Below are positions 56,366-64,000 of a stretch of DNA of 64,000 bases, piece by piece (position 1 is the first letter of the stretch; each line of letters opens with the position of its first letter). Under the pieces are notes generated by a model. That model saw nothing but the letters and a program-made list of their open reading frames with translations. It had not been told where the DNA came from and searched no databases. Both the position numbers and the translations under genes were made by a program. Where the stretch lies: the NCBI RefSeq assembly GCF_027409185.1, contig NC_084468.1, positions 98,518,001-98,582,000 on the forward strand, written 5' to 3'. Source of the stretch: Cynocephalus volans (taxonomy: Eukaryota > Chordata > Mammalia > Dermoptera > Cynocephalidae).

Positions 56366-56465
56366 GTTGTTTTGTTTTGGCAATTGGCTGGTAGGGTAAA
56401 CCAAACCCTTGACCTTCCTTATATTTTATAACTGGCCTACTCGACCAGTTATCAGTACCCTCTAG
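56366..56465 (-). mobile_element. older tRNA-Ile-derived SINE, minus strand, diverged
   Basis: 'ggcaattggctggtagggta', 'aacccttgaccttcc', 'tataactggcctactcgacc' correspond to antisense tail, B-box and head regions. Strongly mutated. Confidence 0.6.
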
Positions 56466-56770
56466 TTCAGTGATTCCTGATTTGCGGGGCTGGCACAGGC
56501 GGCCATCATGAATCACAATCACCCATGGAACTTTAGTATATTCTGTTTTCCTAACCCACCCAAGATGTACCAGACTCTCAGAATATACTTTGCTTTCTTG
56601 TGCCTCTGTAATCTAAAGAGAACCAGCAAGTCTAATTTCAGTTTTTCCTAAAGGATCAGAATTAACTGGAGTGATTCCTGAGCTCACTCCCTGAGATTAC
56701 TATTAACTTGGTCTTTGATGGGGCTCAGGAATTTGTAGTTTAAGACCCTGTATAACATTGCTAAAGTTAT
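56466..56770. other. unassigned, possibly an old hAT-type relic
   Basis: 'cagtgattcctgatttgcgg' and 'ggggctcaggaatttgtag' recall MER5/MER20-type DNA transposons but do not make a full match. Confidence 0.3.
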
Positions 56771-56773
56771 ATG

Positions 56774-56916
56774 AAGGTATTCAAAAAGTTCATGGAAAGA
56801 TTCATATTATCTTTCAGTTCCCTTTTTCTTTCTTTATATTTTCTCTTCTTAGGCTACTCAAGTGAAGCAGTGGGAGTGTTAATTCTGTTTTTCCACAAAC
56901 GTTTGAAGTAGCCTCA
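56774..56916. mobile_element. mariner-like MITE, copy 2 (longer form)
   Basis: Left end 'aaggtattcaaaaagttcat' and right end 'ttccacaaacgtttgaagta' are inverted relatives. The interior is about 65 bp longer than in the other two copies. Confidence 0.65.
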
Positions 56917-57128
56917 TATTCTTCGAGCACAGATCAGAGGCAATCTGTGCACTAAATATGGAATCAGAAGGCCTGTGATAATGATTTGCCTTCATTGTTT
57001 ATTTGCTCTGTGGCCTCAGAGAAGTCCTTAATGTCTTCTCTGAGCCATGTCTGTAAAATGGGATAATAATAAATCACAATAATCATGATATTGAATTTAT
57101 CCGGATCAGAAATTTCTTCAATTGTGAA

Positions 57129-57228
57129 GGGCTGGCCAGTTAGCTCAGCTGGTTATAGCACCACCTCGTAATACCAAGGTCAATAGTTTGGATCCCCTAT
57201 ATCAGCCAGCAGCCAAAAACAAATAAAG
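57129..57228 (+). mobile_element. tRNA-Ile-derived SINE (monomer), plus strand
   Basis: 'gggctggccagttagctcag', 'ggttatagcaccacctcg', 'aataccaaggtcaatag', 'tttggatcccctatatcagc'. Imperfect TSD-like attgtgaag / attatgaag. Confidence 0.85.
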
Positions 57229-57253
57229 ATCTAGATTATGAAGGTCTTTTACT

Positions 57254-57330
57254 AGGGTGTTCAAAAAGTTTATGGAAAGATTTGTATTATCTTTTAATTA
57301 TATTTTTCACAAACTTTTTGAAGTACTCTC
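57254..57330. mobile_element. mariner-like MITE, copy 3 (palindromic 77-bp form)
   Basis: 'agggtgttcaaaaagtttat' and 'cacaaactttttgaagtact' are terminal inverted repeats with 12 perfectly paired bases (ttcaaaaagttt). The whole element can fold into one hairpin. Confidence 0.75.
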
Positions 57331-57565
57331 ATATATATATTTATTTATATCTTTATATATATTTCACTTCCTTTTTATAAAAATGTGGGTATTGGTATCC
57401 ATTTTCCTTAACTCAAGTTTCAGAACTGGGTCCAAAAATGAGAATGCAAATGTAGAAGAAAGGGTAACTAAATGCTGAGATCTAGGATCAGAGCTATTTT
57501 AAAAACTCTCTTGACTCAAGTCAGTATTAGTCCTGTGTTTCAGATTGGTATAAGGAACTTGATCG

Positions 57566-57929
57566 TGTTAGGTTTAGTGAGACGGAGAAAAGGGAGACCC
57601 GAGCCAGGTGCTATTTCAGCCAAGAAGCTTTATTCCACCAGCATGGAGGGGAGAATGAGTCAGATCAGCTCCCACCCCTGCTGCTGTACAGACTGAAAAG
57701 GTTTTATAAGGTTTGAATTAGAGAAAGGACGTTGGGTGGTCGTTTTTGCATAAGAATCTATTTTGCACAAGTTCTGTTTTTTCTCTGAAAGCAAGGGGGT
57801 AGGGGGTGGAAAGTTGATTAACATGAGATAGGGAGGGGCAAGGGGGAAGAGGGTGGAAAGCTGATTATCATGGCTGTGCTGAGATGTAATAGATAGGGCA
57901 CCACCCAGACAGGATGGGGGAACCCCACA
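57566..57929 (-). mobile_element. solo LTR of an ERV1-type endogenous retrovirus, minus strand
   Basis: Read on the minus strand the element starts TGTGGGG and ends CCTAACA, consistent with TG...CA LTR ends, length about 364 bp. It has a TATA-like box (TTATAAAACC, plus positions 57699-57709) and a polyadenylation signal AATAAAGC (57627-57634) at the spacing expected for U3-R-U5. No internal retroviral sequence accompanies it, so it is a solo LTR. TSDs are not clear. Confidence 0.7.
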
Positions 57930-57961
57930 TCCACACATGAATAAGGAATAAGATTTTAGGG

Positions 57962-58150
57962 CAGCAATTCTCAATTTGGCTGCTCATAGGACTCACCTGG
58001 GGAGCTTTAAAAATTACCGAAGCCCAGTCTCCACTCTTAACATTTTGATTTAATTAGTGTAGGGTGGGGTCTACAAAGCAGTAAGTTTTTAATACTCTAG
58101 TGTCTAAGTTGTTTTAATGTGCAACCGTGGTTTAGATCCATTGTTCTAAG
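57962..58150 (+). mobile_element. MER20-like hAT DNA transposon
   Basis: 'gcagcaattctcaatttgg', 'ggactcacctggggagcttt', 'gggtggggtctacaaagc', then 'gtggtttagatccattg'. Older than the MER20 at 39440. Confidence 0.55.
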
Positions 58151-58229
58151 GTGTCTCATGAGGAGTTTCCTTTTTTCCTTCCAAGTTAATACTTATTAAA
58201 GTAGAATGATCACCTTTTTTTTAGGTCAA

Positions 58230-58385
58230 GAATTTATATACAGCTTAATATGTGCCAGGTATTGCTTTAAGCAGGTTGCACATATTAACTCACTTAATCT
58301 TCTCAACAGTGTATAAAGTAATTATTTATCTCTACTGATGAAGAAATTAAGATACTGAGATATTAGGCAACTTGACATGATGATT
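58230..58385 (-). mobile_element. MIR or L2 tail, antisense
   Basis: 'taatatgtgccaggtattgc', 'actcacttaatcttctcaac', 'ctgatgaagaaattaagat' is the antisense MIR order. Confidence 0.6.
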
Positions 58386-59080
58386 TTTCACTGCTGAATA
58401 TTTATATTTAACTATATGAGTATGTAAAAACATGAACATTTTTCTTAATAGCTACTTCACACACGATGGACAATTCCTTAATATCATCTGAGATCTAATC
58501 TGTATTCAAGTTTCCCCAACTGTCCCCAGATGCCTTTTAAAGCTAAATTGTTCATATCAGGATCTAAGCAATGTCCACACGTTGCATTTGGTTTTGTTTC
58601 TTTGGTCTCTTTTAATCTAGAATGGTTCTCCCTGCATCCCCCTCTTTTTTATGACCTTGCCTTGTTGAGAGGGAGGACCAGTTGTCTGCAGGATGTCCCG
58701 CCTTTCAGTTTGTAGGATTAAAGCTCTATTTTACCATTTTACTGTTAGCTTGTTTTATTTTTCTCCTGGCTAAAGGTGACCTCAAGCATTTTTTTATTTG
58801 TTTGTCCCTAATCATTTGCTATTTTGTAATATTTCTTTCTGCTCACTCAACTAGATCTTCTCAGTTTATTAAAACCCTTATTTGACTTTTGCCTTCTCAT
58901 GCTAAATATCATTCTGTTCTGCTTTCTGGAACAACTTGTCCTCCCATTTTTTTTTTGGTTGTTGTTGTTTGTTTTTTCTCTGATCAGGACTTCTGACATC
59001 TGACGTGTTTTTTTATACAGGATATGCCTGACACCTCTAAAATCCTTAGTACTATAAAGTCATGATTCATCTTTCTCCTA
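58386..59080. other. unassigned sequence
   Basis: Possible diverged old LINE words ('ctgtccccagatgccttt'), otherwise nothing recognised. Confidence 0.3.
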
Positions 59081-59082
59081 AC

Positions 59083-59288
59083 TCAGTGGTTCTAAGTCAG
59101 GAATAGTACTTCCCCCACAGGAATATCTGGAAATATGATCCTTTTCAGATGTCACAGTGACAGGGGCTCTACTGGCATATATTGGTCAGAGGCCAGGGAC
59201 GCTAAATGTTTTCCCACACTTGGAATAAGCCTGAACAACTAATAATTATCTTGCCTAACATGCTAATAGTGACTGTTGAAAACATGTG
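59083..59288 (+). mobile_element. MER5A (hAT-Charlie) DNA transposon
   Basis: 'cagtggttctaagtcagg', 'atctggaaatatgatcc', 'ggggctctactggcatat', 'gaggccagggacgctaaatg' and 'catgctaatagtgactgttg' follow MER5A. Confidence 0.82.
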
Positions 59289-59329
59289 GCTGATCCTAGT
59301 TAACTTACTGTTAGGCTGACTGACACAAT

Positions 59330-59392
59330 GTGATACACCATAAGCACATAGTAGGTGCTTAATAAATACTTGCTGCATGAATGAATTAATTT
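59330..59392 (+). mobile_element. L2 3' tail, sense
   Basis: 'gcacatagtaggtgcttaat' and 'aaatacttgctgcatgaat' are the terminal L2 words. Confidence 0.65.
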
Positions 59393-60055
59393 TGAAATTT
59401 GACCTTTTAAAGCAGAATGTTTTGCCACCCAAAGAAAATATGACGCAGAAGAAAACTATTTTGTTAGAAGTTTTTAAGTTACAAATGAGAAAAACTAATC
59501 TCACACTGGATTATGTACGTGAAAAGTCCAGAGGTTTCTGCCTTCAGAAATTGCTGAATCTAGAGGGTCAAATGGTATTATCGGTACTTGATTTCCTTTC
59601 ATCTTTTGGCTTTCTGCTCTAGATACTGGCTTCATTTTCTGATGGACTCTCTCTTCAATGTGGCACCCAGCAGCCCCAAAGCTTATATCCCTCCACCCTT
59701 GAGTCCAGCAAAGAGAATTGTTTTCCCAATAGTTCCAAACTACACGTCAATCTTACTGGAGTCATTTACAGCAAATGCCTGTACCTAACCAATCACTGTG
59801 GCCTGAGGAGATGGGGTACATTGACGGGTCAGGCTGGATTGTGTTTTCTCCTTCACTCAAGTCAGGAATTGAGTTAGCCCACTTGAACCAGATGCTATTA
59901 TCAGAAGAGGAGGGGATGGATACTGAGCAGAAAACAAACAGCACACATTTCCACTACAAAAAATATCATCCACCATTACAAAATACCAGTCAAATATTCA
60001 TTCAATTACTATCACCTGTGCTAGACACGATTTTTAAAAAGGTAATTATATGGTA
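59393..60055. other. unassigned sequence
   Basis: No repeat recognised. Short overlapping frames at 59377-60104 lack recognisable domains. Confidence 0.3.
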
Positions 60056-60164
60056 CCTTTTTTTTTTTTTTTTTTTTTGGTGGCTAGCCAGTATAGGAAT
60101 CTGAACCCTTGGCTTTGGTGTTATAACACCATACCCTAACCAACTGAGCTAAATGGCCAACCCG
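60056..60164 (-). mobile_element. older tRNA-Ile-derived SINE, minus strand
   Basis: A T-run of about 20, then 'ggtggctagccagtatagg', 'tgaacccttggctttggtg', 'ataccctaaccaactgagct'. No clean TSD. Confidence 0.85.
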
Positions 60165-60885
60165 TATTCTGATTATTGTATGATGTAAAGCATCATCTCT
60201 TACCACGAAACTAGAAACTAAGGAAATATTTTGAATGTAATTGAATTCTTTCATTCAATTCAACAAGTATTTATACTTGTGGCATCAAATTCCTAATGAA
60301 ATAATTGAAGAGCAATTCAAGGTGGTATGAGTCAAAATGCTAAATTTAATCTTATTTATAAAATATATGGTCCACACCATGCAGACCATGTATTCCTAGC
60401 CTTTGCTTTTTTGGGAAAGGGAACGGGCAACAGGCAGATAATATTTACAGATGAAAATTTCCCTCTGGATATGTCATGAATATGTAGATGCTGTTAAAAA
60501 TTAAATGTCTATTTGTTAACAGTATTTTTGGCCATTCTTACTACCTTAACAAATATTAAGAGTAACATTGTTTTTTAAAACTTAAAAAAGACTTAATTCC
60601 TTCAAAAAGGCTGGGATTTCTGACTCAGGCAATCAAGTACTCATTACAGAGATACCTTTTCCTCCCACCCCCACCCCCCACCAAGGTCTGAAATACCTCC
60701 CCTTGCATTTTAGCTGAGAACAATCAGGAAGAAAGGGATAGGGCCAGAAGAGCAGGTGAAGGAGAAAACAAAGGGAGAAGGAGACAAGAGAGGGAAAGGA
60801 AGAAGAAACGGGAGAAGTGGGAGAAGACAAAACGGGCATGCAAGAATTGTTGAATGGCTGTTGAAGGGGAGTAAGGGCCACATGG
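60165..60885. other. unassigned sequence, polypurine in its second half
   Basis: No gene recognised. 60715-60830 is strongly purine-rich (aggagaaaacaaagggagaa), probably an old simple repeat. The 150-codon minus frame at 60633-61085 spans it and part of an L2, and is not gene-like. Confidence 0.35.
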
Positions 60886-60889
60886 GTGC

Positions 60890-61270
60890 CTTTAACTTTA
60901 TATATTGTCCTTTTAGAAGCATTTGATACTATTGTCCATGCTTTCCTTCTTGGAATTCTGTTTTTCTTTATTTTCTGCAGTTTTATTTTCTCCTGTGGCA
61001 GGAAAAAATACCTGTTTTTCTGCCTACACTTTAAGTGGTGTTCCCCAAAGTTCCTTGATTTGCTCTTTTTTTTTAAAAAATTCACTCTTTGTGCTCTCAG
61101 AGATCAATTTATGCTGATAACTCATATTTATGTTGCCAAAAATTTTATCTGAATTCTAGGCTTGTGGTTTCCAATCTGACTTTTGGATGTTTTTACCCAG
61201 ATGTCCTGTAATTATCTCAAACTCAAGAAGTCTAGATCTGACCTAATCTTTCTCTATGTATGTGACCTGC
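60890..61270 (+). mobile_element. LINE-2 ORF2 fragment, sense
   Basis: 'gatactattgtccatgcttt', 'ccttcttggaattctg', 'ggtgttccccaaagttcctt' and 'tgtaattatctcaaactcaa' are L2 ORF2 words in order. Confidence 0.7.
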
Positions 61271-61309
61271 CTCCATTCCAAAAATTTGTATGGAAATGGT
61301 TCTCAATAT

Positions 61310-61860
61310 CTAAATTATCTGTTGCCACAGTATTGTATAACAAGTCTCCCCAAAGCTCAGTGACTTAAAATAATAATCATTTACTATGACTGAGACAGTT
61401 CTCAGCTAGTTTCACTCATGCATTATGAGGTCAGCTGCTCTTTGATTTCATGGCTGTGCTGAGCATAATTGGGCTTTCACATGTTTGGGATCAGCTGGCT
61501 ATAGGCTGGTCTTCACTGATGTTGGTTGGATAAGTGGGCTCTTCTTTATGTACCTCTAATATGTATATGTTTCTCATGTTCCTCCAGCATGCTAGCCTGG
61601 GAGTGTTTTCAAGCAAGTTTGGGGAATATTCTCAAGGCGATCACAGAGAAACAAAAGAGATTGGAAATGCTTGAGAGCTTTTTCAAGTTGCTGCTTGCTT
61701 CAAGCTTGCTAATGCCACATTGACCGAAGCATGTCACAGAGCCCAGCCCAGAGACAGAGTAGAAGGGCAGTGAATAACAATAAATTATAGGGTAAAGGGT
61801 ATATAAACTGGAGGCTATTTAATTGGAGCCATTAATGCAATCAATCTACTGCACATGTCT
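61310..61860 (-). mobile_element. ancient LTR-like repeat (probably MaLR/ERVL type), copy 3 of 3
   Basis: 'tgttgccacagtattgtata', 'agctcagtgacttaaaataa', 'catgttcctccagcatgcta' and 'gctaatgccacattgaccga' parallel the copies at 14696 and 37588. Confidence 0.6.
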
Positions 61861-62013
61861 AAGTAGATTTGGAGTCTTTCTTGGTTTCTCTGTTTCCCTT
61901 ACTTTTCATGGAGTTGATCATGTCCACTTCATTCTTCTTCTGAAATAGAATCATCCCTTTCTCTCCATTAGTGCCACTGACACTACATGATTAAAGACCT
62001 AACCATCACCCTC

Positions 62014-62433
62014 ATGATGGTTAATTCTACATGTCAATTTGACTGGGCCAAGGAGTGCCCAGCTTAAACATTATTTCTGGGCATGTCTGTGAGGGAGTTT
62101 CCATATGAGATTAGCATTTGAATTAGTGGACTAAATAAAGTAGATTGCCCTTCTCAATGTGGGTGGGTATCATTCAATTCATTGAATTCTTGAATAAAAC
62201 AAAAGGCAGAGGAAGGAAAAATTCACCCGTTTTTGTTTCCTGCTTGCCTGCCTGATTGAGCTGGGACAACAGTCTTTCCCTGCCCCTGGGCTGGGATTTA
62301 CACCATCAGCTTCCCCGGTTCTCAGACCTTCAGACTTGGACTGGAATTTATACCACTTGCTTTTCTGTGTCTCTAGCTTGCAGATGGGACATCTCAGCCT
62401 CCATAATCATGGGAGCCAATTCCTCATAATAAA

Positions 62434-62475
<42 letters not shown>

Positions 62476-62549
62476 TGTGTGTACACACATACACACACAC
62501 ACACACATCCTATTGATTCTATTTCTTTGGAGAACCCTGATAAATACAA
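62014..62549 (+). mobile_element. ERVL-type solo LTR (MLT2-like)
   Basis: 'atggttaattctacatgtc', 'gactgggccaaggagtgccc', 'gagattagcatttgaattag', 'tgcccttctcaatgtgggtg', 'ctgggatttacaccatcagc', 'cctccataatcatgggagcc', a polyadenylation signal 'aataaa' at 62429-62434, a (TG)n expansion, then 'ttctttggagaaccctgata'. No internal region. The family name is from memory. Confidence 0.7.
62438..62508. repeat. palindromic (TG)n-(CA)n microsatellite in the LTR
   Basis: TG units pass through 'gtgtgtacacacat' into CA units, expanding the simple-repeat position found in this LTR family just after its polyadenylation signal. Confidence 0.95.
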
Positions 62550-62955
62550 CTCTCCTGGATTACTACAATAGTTTTGCACTAGTGGGTTGTTTCCCCTTCC
62601 CCTTTATGAAGTTCTACATCAAATCACAATACAACTGGCTCAGTTTCCCTATGAGCCCTGCAGATCCTCATCAGTTGGTTTCTCCCTTGTCTGGCAGCCC
62701 TAACCCATGATGTTTTAGCTTTCCCAGGCCTGTGCCCCAGTCAGGAGCTCCAGGGAATGTGGACACAGAGTTTGCATGAACCTGCTGCAGATTCTGTGCT
62801 GTTTGTTCATATAGCAATGGACAGAGTATCAGAAAGCACACCAAGGGCGCATGCTCCATTTGCCATACCCCTGGTTAGGTGGAGCGAAGCAGTCTTCACT
62901 GTAGACAATGCTGAGGAGGGTTCCAGTTCCCCATGGAACACACAGTAGCAGAACA
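62550..62955. other. unassigned sequence
   Basis: No gene or repeat family recognised. Confidence 0.3.
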
Positions 62956-62959
62956 CTGG

Positions 62960-64000
62960 AGGCACCAGCATTAAGAAAACTTCTTAAAGAAAACATAGGA
63001 GAGACACTTCAGGAAATAGGACTGGACACAGACTTCATGAATACGACCCCAAAAGCACGGGAAACCAAAGGAAAAAATAAACAAATGGGATTATATCAAA
63101 CTAAAGATCTTCTGCACAGCAAAAGAAACAATTAACAGAGTTAAAAGACAACCAACAGAGTGGGAGAAAATATTTGCAAAATATACATCTGACAAAGGAT
63201 TAATATCCAGAATATACAAGGAACTTAAACAACTTTACAAGAAAAAAACAAGCAACCCAATTTAAAAATGGGCAAAAGAGCTAAGTAGGCATTTCTCCAA
63301 GGAAGATATACAAATGGCCAACAGACATATGAAAAAATGCTCAACATCACTCAGCATCCGGGAAATGCAAATTAAAACCACACTGAGATACCATCTCATC
63401 CCAGTTAGTATGGCTAAAATCCAAAAGACTCTGAACGATAAATGCTGGCAAGGTTGCGGAGAAAAAGGAACTCTCATACACTGTTGGTGGGACTGCAAAA
63501 TGGTGCAGCCTCTACGGAAAATGGTATGGAGGTTCCTCAGACAATTGCAGGTAGATCTGCCATGTGACCCAGCTATCCCACTGCTGGGAATATACCCAGA
63601 GGAATGGAAATCATCAAGTCGAAGGTATACCTGTTCGCCAATGTTCATCGCAGCACTCTTTACAATAACCAAGAGTTGGAACCAGCCCAAATGTCCATCA
63701 TCCGATGAGTGGATACGGAAAATGTGGTATATCTACACAATGGAATACTACTCAGCTATAAAAACGAATGAAATACTGCCATTTGCAACAACATGGATGG
63801 ACCTTGAGAGAATTATATTAAGTGAAACAAGTCAGGCACAGAAAGAGAAATACCACATGTTCTCACTTATTGGTGGGAGCTAAAAATAAATAAATAGATT
63901 CACACACACACAAAAAAAAAAAACGGGGGGGGGGAAGAAGACATAACAACTACAATTCCTTGAAGTTGATATGACAAGCAAACAGAAAGGACATTGTTGG
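62960..64000 (+). mobile_element. young lineage-specific LINE-1, 5'-truncated, runs off the window
   Basis: ORF2-derived sequence starts near 62960-62975 ('aagaaaacttcttaaag') and proceeds through 'acgaccccaaaagcacggg', 'aaaagacaaccaacagagtg', 'ggattaatatccagaatata' to the ORF2 stop (about 63883). The 3'UTR repeats the layout of the copy at 35846: CA stretch, A stretch, poly(G) (63925-63934) and 'aagaagacataacaactac'. The 3' end and right TSD lie outside the window. Confidence 0.88.
63314..63883 (+). pseudogene. LINE-1 ORF2 C-terminal remnant, uninterrupted
   Basis: A 189-codon open frame with the CX3CX7HX4C motif intact ([18 protein letters not shown]) and the same landmarks as the copy at 35847. 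Upstream ORF2 sequence from 62960 lies in another frame with stops, so the coding region is broken in its 5' part. The two copies differ by only a handful of residues by eye, indicating a recently active family. Confidence 0.85.

Noticed and set aside
60633-61085. 150-codon minus-strand open frame
   Set aside because: Spans a polypurine tract and a sense L2 fragment; translation is Lys/Pro/Ser-rich low complexity.
62336-62710. 124-codon plus-strand open frame
   Set aside because: Made by the LTR and its TG/CA microsatellite (alternating Val/Cys and His/Thr).
1-64000. A novel multi-gene biological system (defence, biosynthetic or mobile operon)
   Set aside because: The content is mammalian repeats and non-coding DNA; no clustered genes, no prokaryotic signals.

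Overview
This is a stretch of nuclear mammalian DNA: AT-rich, intron- or gene-desert-like, built mostly from interspersed repeats and microsatellites. I found no bacterial, phage, CRISPR or operon-like structure, and I could not recognise a conserved protein-coding gene. No Alu or other 7SL-derived SINE and no rodent B-element was seen. The SINEs are tRNA-derived in two layers. The older layer still resembles tRNA-Ile over its length. The younger layer is a short, GC-rich, partly dimeric form with crisp target-site duplications (TSDs). tRNA-Ile SINEs occurring as monomers and dimers match the CYN SINEs described for colugos (Dermoptera), so a flying lemur is my best guess. Some bat lineages carry tRNA SINEs I cannot exclude without a database search.

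Layout. 1-8.2 kb: two long antisense LINE-2 (L2) copies, one carrying three SINE insertions, the other an MLT1 LTR that itself contains a SINE. 8.2-10.2 kb: the only CpG island, a probable promoter with candidate first-exon signals on both strands. 10.2-25.4 kb: mostly unassigned sequence with L1, L2, MIR, LTR and SINE pieces. 25.4-31.8 kb: an antisense L1 5'UTR-like block, an L2 split by an old L1, and a 2.4 kb sense L1. 35.8-36.8 kb: a young, lineage-specific L1 3' end with clean TSDs and a probable 3' transduction. 37-44 kb: MER2, LTR, MER20, L2 and L1M relics. 45-50 kb: the longest repeat-poor block. 50.9 kb: a CTCF-like site. 51-62.5 kb: dense relics, including three mariner-like MITEs, a solo ERV1-type LTR, MER5A, MER20-like and ERVL-type LTRs. 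62.96-64 kb: a second copy of the young L1, running off the end.

Nothing here reads as a multi-gene system. The most informative signals concern retrotransposition: a tailless, anticodon-loop-truncated SINE fragment with perfect TSDs, an L1 3' transduction, a shared (CA)n-plus-poly(G) L1 3'UTR, SRF-type CArG boxes carried by the young SINEs, and a MITE cluster. The orphan CpG island is the best candidate for a real gene start. Repeat family names are from memory of consensus sequences; boundaries without TSDs are approximate to tens of bases.
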